59,932 bases of DNA, taken from Conoideocrella luteorostrata (lineage: Eukaryota; Ascomycota; Sordariomycetes; Hypocreales; Clavicipitaceae). The notes beneath the pieces are model-generated. The model made no database searches and had not been told where the DNA came from. It was given only the letters and a program-made list of their open reading frames with translations. Shown here piece after piece: positions 44,273-54,394 of the stretch (position 1 is its first letter; the number at the start of each line of letters is the position of its first letter). The stretch lies in NCBI GenBank assembly GCA_032433595.1, contig JASWJB010000277.1, positions 1 to 59,932 on the forward strand, written 5' to 3'. The position numbers and the translations under genes are program-made.

Positions 44273-45292
44273 TCATCGAAACCACCAATTGACGGACCCG
44301 TTGAGTCCCCCGTCTGATTTCACACTTTTGACAGAATGCCACCACCCTTCCGGAATGAACAGGGCATCCCCAGCGTCAAGCTTAACTTCAAACATGTCAT
44401 CAGGCAGCGACTCAGATTCCCAAACGGCGTCATGTAGGACTTTGCGTTCTTCTCCCTCCATCATATCCGTCGTTCTGATTCGGCTATTACCACGCTGCCG
44501 TATCTGAACCTGAACTTCAAAGAACAACCTGTCGCCCACGGAGGGCGGTACAAGCCGCACAACCTTCTGGCTATACAGCTGGCAAAACAGGTTCGGGTTG
44601 GGGTCTCTGTGCAATGGTGTATAGGTAGGCTCTGTTCCCAGCCATATAGAAGAGCTATAAATGTCACCTTTTCCAGCTCGCTGGACAAACTCTGGCGCTG
44701 GCAAGTCGTCTCGTAGAGGCTGCGGAAGATCCGGCAGAGCGGACTGCGCAATGTACAGTTGTAAGGGGTCTGTGACATCCGGGTCCCGAGAGGCATTGTA
44801 CTCAAGGGCCTTGATGAGAAGTCTCAAGGGAGAGTAGACTTGAAAGAATCTCTTGTCAGAGCCTTCTGTTACTGCCGATTGGAGGATGCCTGCCATGATT
44901 TGGTCCGTCATTTCAGAGCTGGACATGAGCGAATTGCGAAAGAGTGCGACAGAATCTTCCTTTCGGGATGATCTGATGAGTTCATACGGAAAGGGCCACT
45001 CTTGAAAATTTTCAATGAGCGACGGGCTGATGGGTATCGATGGGCCGGAAGACGGTGCTTTGTTGAACCACTTGCTGAGGGCTGGTAGATACACTGTTGG
45101 TGAGCCCGCATCCTTTTGGAAGAACAATGGCTTCTTGGGTATCAGGGCCTTTTGCTGAAACGCTTGGATGTCTGGGAATCCTCGCGGAGATGGCGGCGCA
45201 GTATCAACAGGGCGAAGGGATGCCAGGCCATGACGGCTGGCGCTGTGAAAGTGGTGTTTCCATACCGAGGCAAACAACAGACTCTTATTCAT
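44273..45292 (-). CDS. JmjC/cupin-8 domain protein, probable 2-oxoglutarate/Fe(II) oxygenase (339 aa)
   Basis: Single-exon gene. The N terminus 'MNKSLLFASVWKHHFHSASR' is basic, Ser-rich and free of acids, which resembles a mitochondrial presequence. The cupin fold carries the iron-binding His-x-Asp in 'TYTPLHRDPNPNLF' (about residue 226) and a distal His in 'ALFIPEGWWHSV' (about residue 319), the usual arrangement of the FIH/JMJD5-like group. Several 'SPLRLLIKALEYN' type helices precede it. Protein or RNA hydroxylation is the likely chemistry; the substrate is unknown. The start is the ATG at 45292; the frame stays open upstream only through non-ATG codons. It shares a repeat-rich divergent spacer with CKB1. 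Confidence 0.85.
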   Translation of the reverse strand: MNKSLLFASVWKHHFHSASRHGLASLRPVDTAPPSPRGFPDIQAFQQKALIPKKPLFFQKDAGSPTVYLPALSKWFNKAPSSGPSIPISPSLIENFQEWPFPYELIRSSRKEDSVALFRNSLMSSSEMTDQIMAGILQSAVTEGSDKRFFQVYSPLRLLIKALEYNASRDPDVTDPLQLYIAQSALPDLPQPLRDDLPAPEFVQRAGKGDIYSSSIWLGTEPTYTPLHRDPNPNLFCQLYSQKVVRLVPPSVGDRLFFEVQVQIRQRGNSRIRTTDMMEGEERKVLHDAVWESESLPDDMFEVKLDAGDALFIPEGWWHSVKSVKSDGGLNGSVNWWFR

Positions 45293-45669
45293 GCCGAACG
45301 CAATACTCGGCACGCAAATGAAAGCTGTACATTGGATAATGCAGGGTCGCAATACAATAGCCTCGTAAGATTAAGACTCCCACTTGTGTTAGGTTAACCA
45401 GATTAATAGCACACCCAGCAGCTTGCACATACACAACAACGCAAGTTAATTGCTCCGTAGCTACGAGAAGAAAGCATCGGAAGCGGCAAAACCTGGAACC
45501 GTCCGTGACCGAGCTAGCCAGTACTACGGAGTAGACGATTTAGAAATTCCCCGCACCGCCCGAGCCCGGTAGTAGTAGGGTAGGGGGGAAGGCGTCTGCT
45601 GAGTGTTCACTAGCTGAATTTTTTTGTGCCGCTGGTTGCTGGCTGCTGGCGGTGTGCGTGGCTTCCTAG

Positions 45670-45707
45670 CTCCCTATCGGCTCCCTATCGGCTCCCTATC
45701 GGCTCCC
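45670..45707. repeat. 11-bp tandem repeat CTCCCTATCGG x3
   Basis: Three identical copies plus a partial fourth (CTCCC). Confidence 0.9.
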
Positions 45708-45720
45708 AACACCATCTCTC

Positions 45721-45752
45721 GCACTCAGGCACTCAGGCACTCAGGCTCCCAG
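45721..45752. repeat. 8-bp tandem repeat GCACTCAG x3 plus variant
   Basis: Three exact copies followed by GCTCCCAG. Confidence 0.85.
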
Positions 45753-46108
45753 GCTCGGGCTTACTCGCGCTACACTAGCTATTAGCTGGTTACTATCACA
45801 CTCGCAGCTCCTCCAAACGTGGCGGTCGTGGCGGTCGTTGCACTCGTGCCCACGCAGATCCAATCCAAAGCTGCACCACCAGCCTTACCGTGCATGCCCT
45901 TCGATACCAAAACTCGTGATCCTCAACATACCTCAATTAGCAATCATCAACACGAGCCCCGGCCGACCTCTTTGCTGACGTCGTCGTCCGTCCCGCGCAT
46001 CTGCGCTTTTGCGGCACCCCGTGCCGCCCTGACACCCCGTCTTCAACCCTGACGACGCTGTGTTGAAAAGTGTTTCGCGCTTTGCGTTCCCCGTTCTTCG
46101 GGCTATTG

Positions 46109-46138
46109 ATATCCATATCCATATCCATATCCATATCC
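46109..46138. repeat. Hexamer tandem repeat ATATCC x5
   Basis: Five exact copies, 129 bp upstream of the CKB1 ATG and so probably in its 5' leader. Confidence 0.9.
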
Positions 46139-46224
46139 TACCTGGCCGCTCCTCTCCCTTAACCCTCCCGCGGTATCACATCCCGCATCCTGCGTCCTAC
46201 ATCCGGCTCCTGCGTTCGGCATTC

Positions 46225-46245
46225 GACGACGACGACGACGACGAC
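46225..46245. repeat. (GAC)7 microsatellite in the CKB1 leader
   Basis: Seven GAC units, ending 21 bp before the ATG. Confidence 0.9.
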
Positions 46246-46266
46246 AGGCCTTTCGGCCGTCTCAAC

Positions 46267-47397
46267 ATGGCTATGTCTTCAGACTCAGGCTCGCCAGAAT
46301 CATGGATCTCCAGTTTTTGTGCCCTGCTGGGCCACGAATACTTCGCCGAGGTATCTGAAGAGTTTATTGAGGATGATTTCAACCTGACTGGGCTCCAGAC
46401 CCAGGTTGCCATGTATAAGGAAGCACTAGAGGTATGTCTACAAGCGAGAAGTGCCACGCTCTGTTTTGCGTTCTGAAGACCCATATCGTCGTCAGCCAAC
46501 TTGCTCACTCTCCCGCGTGTACAGATGATACTGGACGTCGAACCCGAGGACGATGACGATGAGGAGGACGAGGAAGAGGAAGAGGATGACAATGAATCCG
46601 GGTTAGGTGATGGCCAAGAACGACTGGGTGGCCGGCCAGGTGAGCGGAGGCATCACAGCAGAATGGCGAGCGACCTCTCTGTCATTGAATCATCAGCAGA
46701 GATGCTGTACGGCCTCATTCATCAACGTTTTATATGTTCACGTGCCGGCATACAACAAATGAGTGAAAAGTACGAGCTCGGCCACTTTGGCTGCTGCCCA
46801 CGGACAAACTGCGATCAGGCCAGGACGCTGCCCGTGGGCCTGTCAGATATCCCCGGCGAAGATACTGTCAAGCTCTTTTGCCCGTCTTGTTTGGACGTAT
46901 ATGTTCCTCCCAACAGTCGCTTCCAAACAGTCGATGGAGCCTTCTTTGGCCGCACTTTCGGCGCTCTATTCCTTCTCACTTTCCCCGAATATGATCTCAC
47001 CAAACGCGGGGCCGATGTTCTCTCCAGCACGACATCACGAGTACCAGAGGATGAGCCCCTCGTCAACGGCATGTATGCCAAGAACATTGCCCCGAATCTG
47101 GGACTTGGTCACATCTACCAGCCCAAGATTTACGGCTTTAGAGTATCAGAACGCGCTCGGTCTGGCCCACGCATGCAATGGCTGCGAGACCGACCTAGTG
47201 ACGTGAACGACTTGGACGAGGCACGCGCCTATGCAGGACAATGTGCCGACTTTGAAGATGACGACGAATCCATGAACATGAATGGACGGGTCATGGTCCG
47301 CCGACGGCCTCCCGGCAACGCTCGTCTCCGCCAACGACAAAACCAAAACGGCAGCCCCATGGCTCTGTCAACCAATGGCGCTGAATCTGAGCTGTAG
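46267..47397 (+). CDS. CKB1: Casein kinase II regulatory (beta) subunit Ckb1, 345 aa
   Basis: Regulatory subunit that dimerises through a zinc site and docks two catalytic CK2 alpha chains. Exons 46267-46431 and 46525-47397, phase 0. The start 'SPESWISSFCALLGHEYF' and 'VSEEFIEDDFNLTGL' is the conserved CK2-beta N terminus. The acidic insert of about 20 residues right after the splice ('EPEDDDDEEDEEEEEDD') is typical of the fungal Ckb1 branch. Zinc ligands Cys146, Cys151, Cys174 and Cys177 show the family spacing C-x4-C-x22-C-x2-C. 'GAFFGRTFGALFLLTFPEY' and 'YQPKIYGFRVSE' close the conserved core. The C-terminal 80 residues are a low-complexity Arg/Asn tail. The alternative start at the second ATG (residue 3) cannot be excluded. 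Confidence 0.95.
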
Positions 47398-48434
47398 AGC
47401 AGCGAGACACCGCTTGATGATGGTGAAGAAGAGCAACAGGGACGGGGTCGACCAGAGCGAAGAATGCTCTAGAACAAGCGTCCGCGCCATGGGTAGCCTA
47501 AATCAGCTGATCTTCTTATCCTCCTGGCCACGCCGAGATGCTGCCTTGAAATCAAACAAACATGGGGCTCGGCTCAATGACGGATAAGCAAATGTTTATC
47601 TTATTACGACGAGCACATGTCCGCCGCGTTGGACCGCAATACCCTATTCATCCGCACAAACATTCTACACAACCAAAACAAGTTCCTTCCCACAGTGAGA
47701 TATGCATACGCCGCGTTTGGGCGCGCCGGGGAGGGGAGGGGGGTTGTCGTCCGTAATGTCCAAATGGAAAATGGCGGTGAAGGGTTCCCTATCGTCTCAC
47801 TCCCGTCACCTACCCAGCAAAATCAAAATCACTACTTACTGCTATCCTTTTCTTCTTCCATATTCGGCGTACAGCTGTCTGTCTGTTGACTTCTCCCATC
47901 ATGTTCATGTCGAAAAGGGGACTACTGTGGGTTTTCAATGCGTGGATAATGGTCGTTGCTAGAGTCATAGGGGCAAGGGATCTGTGAATTTTTTATTATT
48001 ATTATTATTTTATTTTTCGTTGTTAGAAAATATGCGGGTTACTTTTGTTGAATAGTTCTCAGGGGGGTACTCTTTATGGGGTGTGGGTGGCTGGGTGTGT
48101 GAACAGCGAACGTAAACATAGACCGATGCAAGCCCGTGGAAAGCAGGTTCTTCTAAACAACCAAAATAAGCCTATGTTGATATCCACGTTGTGTAACCAA
48201 AGTAGTATATTTATTGAGAGAGCTTCGGGGGAATTGGGTGAGAGGGGTTCTTCATACTACAAGAAGAGACTATAGAGAGTTTGCTTGTTGCAATCATTGC
48301 TTCGGTCAACTCTCGTGTCTATAAATCAGACTCATTCGATTCACCAACAAAGCAGCACATAGTAATTGACACATGTGACCCTTTATAATTTTGTAATCAA
48401 AAAAACCAACCCCTACCAACGCAGCACTACGGCC
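47398..48434. other. Intergenic, convergent CKB1 / PAN2
   Basis: 3' flanks only. A (TTA)-like tract is at 47993-48010. Open frames are short and unlike proteins. Nothing else seen. Confidence 0.55.
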
Positions 48435-51400
48435 CTACCGTAACGGCGAACCCTTCCCAGGCGTCCAGCTCGCTCCTCCGAATCCACTCCCGGGCGCCAT
48501 CCCAATAATCTTCCTGACAGGTGTACTCGGCCCTGCTGTCGTCGAGCCATCCGTCGGCAAGGGTGGCGTGTCCGTCCTCTGCACCATCCCATCATCTTTC
48601 CTCGGCGGCTTGAAATTCACATCCCTGCCCGCCCGATAAATATCCTGCAGCATCGCCTCCAAGATACCCGCGTCCTCATACTCAAGATACTTCCTATACA
48701 GCTTTAGCGCTGTCCGGGAATCTTCTATGGAATCATGCGTTTCCAATTGAATGTCCTCCTTGAGGAGGTACCACGCCAGGAACGCCAGAGAAAGTTTTCT
48801 GAGCCGAGACTTCAGGAAGAAGAGGTCAATGGTGTCGATGATTTGGGTTTTCGGTACGTGGATGTTGATGACGCGAAAATCTTGCTTGAGGCCATGGCCA
48901 AGGAACTTGCAGCCTAAGTTGAGGAGGATCCAGAGTTTTTTATACACCATTTTGAGAGGAAGAAGACTGTGTTGGGAGATGCGGGGGTCGAGATCTTCTT
49001 GGGTGATGCCGGAGTAAGATGTTAGGTAGTCGACAATGGGTTCCTGGATAGAGATGTAGTCGTCTATGAAGGGTAGCCCTTCGTTTTCGCCTTGGCCGCG
49101 GACGACGGATGCGCGGGCGAGGGCGTAGACGATGGGCCGTATTGTCTCTCGCTCGCCGTCCGAATTCATTTCGATTTCAGGTTGTCGGATGGCTACAAAT
49201 TCTGTGTCTAACGCTATAATTGTGTCTGGTCCGGGGCACTCGGTTTCAGCGTCAAGCATATGATATGTCTTGTTTTCCGACTGGGGGTTGGGGCTACGGT
49301 CCACGGATGTTAGCATAGTGAATTTTAGTCGCCATAACAATGACAATATATGTATGAGGTACACACTTCAGATCGCGATAAAGAATGGAAGTATCCAGGT
49401 GCTCTTTCCAAGTCGTATCGATCTTATTGTTCGCTTCCTTCACTTGGAATGCCACCACTGACGGAACTTTCCACGATGTATTAAAGGTAAGAGCCTCCTC
49501 AGTGCTAACAGATCGTACTAGGAAGTCGTTGAACAAATACCATTGACTCTGTTGGGGAGCTTCCGGTTCAGCGTGTGCAACTGACATTAGTCCTATTAGT
49601 AAGCGGAAGGACTTCATATTCCAGAGGTGACATACCATTGACCGTGGATACTAAATGAGGCTTTTGCGTGTGGCCACTCTCGATATTTATTGCCATTCCG
49701 ATCAGCGAGTACACTGTAATGTTGTGAATTCCTCGTTGTAGGTGAAGTTTCAAGTCTTCGCCCTCGTAGCAAAAGAATTGACCTTGTTCCACAATGATGC
49801 CTATCTCCTCCGGAAGCCAACGTGGAGTTGACCACAACATACGATGATCAAGACTCGTGATTGCCGTGTTAAGCATCAAGACTGCTGGTATGTTGTGGAT
49901 AGTTTTCCTAGTAGCAATTGTTTGGTAGCGTTGGCATCGACTACACCAGCCCTTGGAAGTAGAGTCTCTTTCAACGCTGCTCTTAAGAACTTGAGAGAAA
50001 GTAATCCTGGGCATTTTGGTATTGCGACCTGGTGACTTCTGATTGGACATCAATCAGCAAAGAGCTCGTCTCATTTAACGCCAAACCTACTTACAAATGG
50101 AGGATAAAGTAAATCGTTTACAAACGTAGATCCCGGTCTTGTGTATTCACTTCTACAGTTCATACACCTAATTGAACTCGTAGCTGATGTGGCAAGGATC
50201 TGCTCGTGAGGTCAGTACCTGGGCTTACCAAGCTTATCTAAGCAATACAAACCTGTTCCATAGCAGATGATGCCGGCGACATGCTTTTGAAGTCCGTTAC
50301 AATCTTGTCCAAGAAGAATCGGGTAAGGCCCTGCAGCATGACATTGTATGACGAGCCGTGTGGATCTTCTTCAAGAAGACCGAGAGGTCCAGCTTGTGGA
50401 TGGCTGCTCAAGGTCTTGAGCAAATTTGTCGCTTGACAAATGGAACCGTCGGCCTTTTGCAACATGTCGAAAAGGAAACCGAGCTCACACAACAAGCAAA
50501 TATCACTAATGCAAGCTGTGGCCGCATGTTGCAGAGCCAAGTTCCGTATAAGCGGTGTAAAGTGCATAATTTGAAGAAGTGAGTTGGCGTATGAGTTTGA
50601 AATGTGAATTTCTAATCCTGAGTATCGCGACTTGTTGTAGTATCTAGAAGCTGCTGTTAGAATACGGACGCCTCAAGAGTTATGCGAAGAGGATGTTGGC
50701 TGCTTACCCAAAATCAAAGTCATCCACGCCGAACTTGCTGTATTTTATCTCCACATTTCGGTACATGACGGGTACGTCTGATTTCTTGCTTTCGATTTCA
50801 TTATCAGCCACCGGACTAGAAATGTCATCCGTCCTATCGTCTACGCGCCCAGAGTCGGATTTGGCGGACTCTCGCGCCTTCTCGCTCAAGAACTTCGGCG
50901 CTTTGAGCCCGGAATTTGCACTTTTGTGGCTATTGCGTGTATCTTCCACCTGGTTTCTTCGAAAGCCACGTGTATTGCGACCGTAGGAGCCAAACTCCGT
51001 CGGCTTGAGACCTGCAAGGAATTGAGGGTCGAATCTTATAGGCGGAGCGCCAACATCTGATACCAAATCTGGCCAGGCAGACGCCAGAACCTCTCGGTAA
51101 TATGGTAAGCCAACAGAGTTCAAGGGCCTTGATGAGGAAAGGGTCAGCTTATGAATCAACGAAGGGCAGTTCGTGGGTCCGGTTTGCAACTTACGTTTCT
51201 GGAGCCCATTCAATCTGTGCAGCGTGGTCCTCTGGACTCGAGAAATCCAGTGGTGTTGCGAGGTCCACAAAGTGCAGTTTTGACGGTGAACCCCAGAGAT
51301 GAATATAACACTCAGCATCGGTCAACGCCATAGCTTCTCCAGACGGTGCAATCTCAAACATGCTGAGATATGACATGACGTTGGCTTGTCGCACATTGCT

Positions 51401-52553
51401 CGTGTTAGGATTCATCAGATCGACCACATGCATTTGACCAGACTGCGAGACGACGATGCTGGTGGTCAGCATTCTGGGATGCATGCGGACGTAGGCTGCC
51501 CCAGCAGGAAAGGGAATCGGCGGCATAGACGACATTTTCTTGATGTCAAATATATTTAAGAAAGGATCCAGCATGTATGTTTGGCCCTGTCGAAGAGAGT
51601 AGCCGCAAGTGACGATAAAGTCGTGCTGCGCGTCCATATCATTGATCAGCGCGGAATGTGCATTCCAGGATTTGACAACGGCAAAGGAGACTGGATCCAG
51701 GAGATTGACGTTGCCGTTCTTCGCTGCCGCGCATATGTATCTCCCTCGCTTCATGATTGAATATTGGTGTTCGGTTGCAACCTACACGGTGCCTATGTCA
51801 GCAGCAGACTACTTGCGTGTTAAAACGGCATCAATCGCAAGCAGACCTGTTTCACCACCTCGCCCTTATTAAGGTCGATGACTAGCATTGTATCTTGTAA
51901 TCCGGCAACAATAATCTCCGCGGTCCCTTTCGAAGTAAAACTCATGCATCGCAGGTCTATCATGTCGTCATGTCTTTGCCAATATTAGGTCAGTCCCAAT
52001 TCATTTCCGATGGATCCATCTGGATGGCGGCTGACGTATACCTAATATGCCATATAGGCGGTCCTCTTCTCTGTGCCATATGAACATCTTTCGAGCCCAA
52101 AATTATCAAGCCCTTGTCGTTGACTAGGATCTGTCGAACAGGTCCGTCAGCAGGCAAATGTGCCTTGAAAGAGGTGTATCGTTGCAGCTCGGAGCCAAGA
52201 AACGAGGTAACGCGGCCCTGCATCATATGTCAGGAACAAATAGGATCGTCTCACAGTTCAAGGTAGTAAAAGATCCTTCCTACATAGTCGTTTCCGGTCC
52301 AAAGAAGCTCTTGCGATGTGTCGAATGTCATGGTGGTTACCGGCGTTGGCATCGCGTGGACGCCAAGGGCCGGGAACGCAATGCGCGCGACCTGTGAGTA
52401 GAAACAGAAGGGTCAGCAACATCGTATAAGGGGTGCCATTATTTCGTTACTTAATCAACATTGCATGGCAAAGTTTCGATAAGCTGTAGATGGGCTGCCA
52501 GCAAATCTGATGTGTTCCACCGCTGTACTGACCTCGTCCCAGTCGCCGTCCAT
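48435..52553 (-). CDS. PAN2: PAN2, catalytic subunit of the Pan2-Pan3 poly(A) nuclease (1,136 aa, 11 exons)
   Basis: Cytoplasmic deadenylase that trims poly(A) tails bound by Pab1. Inferred exons: 52553-52533, 52391-52284, 52217-52042, 51973-51847, 51781-51195, 51127-50708, 50643-50253, 50199-50095, 50038-49636, 49580-49367 and 49293-48435; together 3,411 nt in one frame. The first exon is only seven codons, 'MDGDWDE'. The N-terminal third is the WD40 propeller ('[16 protein letters not shown]', '[16 protein letters not shown]'). Then come the linker and the inactive ubiquitin-hydrolase-like domain ('[10 protein letters not shown]', '[14 protein letters not shown]'). The C-terminal DEDD exonuclease has Asp880 and Glu882 in 'ALDTEFV', then 'GHGLKQDF' and '[15 protein letters not shown]'. 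All catalytic acids are visible, so the enzyme should be active. The Gly/Ser/Pro tail is poorly conserved. The divided structure means single-frame ORF calls give only fragments. Confidence 0.93.
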
Positions 52554-52860
52554 TGTTGCGGGCTTGTCATTCTCTTTGCAATTGAAACTTGAGAAACGAC
52601 AATTCCCGACAAACAGAGGAGGGCATCAAAGGCACTGCGGAGCCTTCGAATCTCTATGCGACGGGCGAGACCGTTGTCGAACTTTGCGATGCGGATGTTG
52701 GTTTGTTCAGTCGACGCGCGCGGTCTCGGCTGCCAGTTGGATTGCACGGAGTACGCAGGAGGTAGTTAGGAGCTAATTAACTTGGCGGGGCAGATTTGGG
52801 TTCGCCGGTTCAACACTGGCCCCAAGCAAAATGTGCTGGCTGAGGTAGAGAAAGCTACCA
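52554..52860. promoter_or_regulatory. PAN2 upstream region
   Basis: Non-coding leader and promoter of PAN2, with a CGGAGTAC motif at about 52747. An overlapping minus frame to 52747 is out of register with PAN2 and was not called. Confidence 0.45.
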
Positions 52861-53090
52861 GACAGTTTAACTGAGCCATTTCGTCCACATTGTCCAATTA
52901 ACCCTTTTAATTCGAACGCCCACTATAGATATAATTAAAGCTTATTATTAATAAAATCTATTAACTAAATAGCTATTTAAGCTATATAATAATTTTTTTT
53001 TATAAAATTTTTTTATCTTATTTTTGGTCACTAAGGCATTATCTCTTGCGGAGTTAATGCCACCTCGATGGCTCAGTTAAACTGTCCCCC
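52861..53090. mobile_element. MITE-like element, copy B (230 bp, inverted relative to copy A)
   Basis: The reverse complement matches copy A (12992-13214) from end to end, apart from a variable A/T tract in the centre and scattered substitutions. The right end keeps the full 23-bp terminal repeat; the left end has GACAGTTTAACTGAGCCAT but lacks the outer GGGG (it reads 'taccaGACAG'). Most point differences are C/T or G/A transitions. The inner hairpin (GGCATTA/TAATGCC) is conserved. No ORF. It lies between PAN2 and the methyltransferase gene. Confidence 0.8.
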
Positions 53091-53494
53091 GCCTGACTCG
53101 TTAGACATCTTCTCTGCCTACCCTGGGGAGGGGGGGGCCCGTGGGGTTGGGTATATGCTTGTTTCATCTATTAAAATCTCCGGCACTTTACCCCGATGCT
53201 CTACGGAGTACGGAGTACATTTATCTGGTTAACTAGTCAAAAAATACTTCTCATCCTTTCTGTCCATCCCTTTCTGTGATAATGCAGCGGGAACATGGTA
53301 GGTTATCGTCTTTCTTTCTGATCTGCCACTGTTTCGGTACTTCCTGCATCATGATAATGCAACTAGGATGATATGTATACAAACGTTTTTCACGTGCGCC
53401 AAAACGAGACAAGCCTAGAACTTACTACGCTGCTCCTGACCGGATTCGAGCAATCTTCTGCTATATTACATCGGGTCTCAGAATGAAATGCTAC
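53091..53494. other. Intergenic between MITE copy B and the methyltransferase 3' end
   Basis: G-run at about 53130-53137 and a double TACGGAGTAC motif at 53202-53218. No coding sequence seen. Confidence 0.5.
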
Positions 53495-54394
53495 TCAAGA
53501 GCAACAGATTTGGTGTATGATGAAAGTAACGGGCTGGGCATCTCTGTCCATCCGGGGAATGTCGACTATCTCGTCGCCGGCTGGCTCTAGCTCCACAGCC
53601 CATTTGGTTTTTGTTAAGTCACCAACCTCATCCCACAATCGCTGGAAGCTATCCTTGTCGTGGAGATAAGGTGATGCATTGCCGATAGATGACGCCCCTG
53701 GTCTGCTGGTGCCAATATGTCGGCCGTAGATGAAGGCATTCTTAGTGCCCTGCTTCAGGAAGCCGACGAGTCGCTTACCGATGTAAAGCTGCTGGGTCCA
53801 GTTGAACAGATGAAAGAAACTGCCGGCATATATGATTGTAACCTTTCGTGATAACTCGTCCAGTCGATGGTCATCCGGGTCGAGCATGTCACCGGCAACA
53901 AAAACGGCACCGAGGCTGTCTCGGTCCTGAAATAAGTCATATCCAATGTCTACAAATTCGGGCCGAACATCAGTTCCAAATAGCTGAGACCCCCGGACGC
54001 CATCGTGCCTCAGCTGACGAAGGACCTGTCCCACGCAACATCCCAGGTCCAGAAGAGCGTCGTTGGATCTGGGTACTGTGAGCCTGAACAGCACCTGCTG
54101 ATAACAGGGATCGTCTTGCGCGGTAAGGCGCATAAACTTCCATCTCCCGACAGACGGGAACCGTGATATTTTCCATGCGTCCTCACGCTGAACAAAGGGG
54201 TCACAAACGTTAGCCATGTACATGACGATCATTGATGAACTATATGAGCAGCTTGAACATACTACGCGGAGCATGTGGGAGTTGACGTTCTCTGATGCTA
54301 TTTTGCTATACTCTAGGAGTAAGTTGCGGATTGGGTCAAGGTCATCCGGTAAGTCTGGGATGTAAGACCAATTTTGCATGGCGAGGATGTCCAT
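53495..54394 (-). CDS. SAM-dependent methyltransferase, fungal AusD/Trt5-like class (273 aa)
   Basis: Class I methyltransferase. Exons 54394-54266 and 54187-53495. Splicing joins 'SHMLR' to 'REDAWKISRFPSVGRWKF', the N-terminal pattern of fungal methyltransferases related to AusD and Trt5. SAM motif I is 'LLDLGCCVGQVLRQL' (about residue 87), followed by 'LFGTDVRPEFVDIGYDLFQD' and 'AGDMLD'. Then 'IIYAGSFFHLFNWTQQL' and 'YLHDKDSFQRLWDEVG' complete the fold. The 78-bp intron is a multiple of three and has no stop, so an unspliced reading is also open; the spliced form is preferred because of the family match. Characterised relatives act in meroterpenoid pathways, but no synthase or other biosynthetic gene is nearby, so the substrate is unknown. 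The start is the first ATG in frame; a TTG three codons upstream was ignored. Confidence 0.82.
   Translation of the reverse strand: MDILAMQNWSYIPDLPDDLDPIRNLLLEYSKIASENVNSHMLRVVCSSCSYSSSMIVMYMANVCDPFVQREDAWKISRFPSVGRWKFMRLTAQDDPCYQQVLFRLTVPRSNDALLDLGCCVGQVLRQLRHDGVRGSQLFGTDVRPEFVDIGYDLFQDRDSLGAVFVAGDMLDPDDHRLDELSRKVTIIYAGSFFHLFNWTQQLYIGKRLVGFLKQGTKNAFIYGRHIGTSRPGASSIGNASPYLHDKDSFQRLWDEVGDLTKTKWAVELEPAGDEIVDIPRMDRDAQPVTFIIHQICCS

Larger units (their letters stand above)
45293..46266. promoter_or_regulatory. Divergent promoter region JmjC gene / CKB1, rich in tandem repeats
   Basis: 974 bp. It contains four separate short tandem repeat blocks (45670, 45721, 46109 and 46225) and a TACGGAGTA motif near 45526. 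The long pyrimidine-rich part at 45770-46266 fits a CKB1 leader. No ORF recognised. Confidence 0.5.

Noticed and set aside
52451..52747. Minus frame overlapping the PAN2 start
   Set aside because: It is in a different register from the PAN2 first exon and reads through its intron; the PAN2 N terminus explains the region better.
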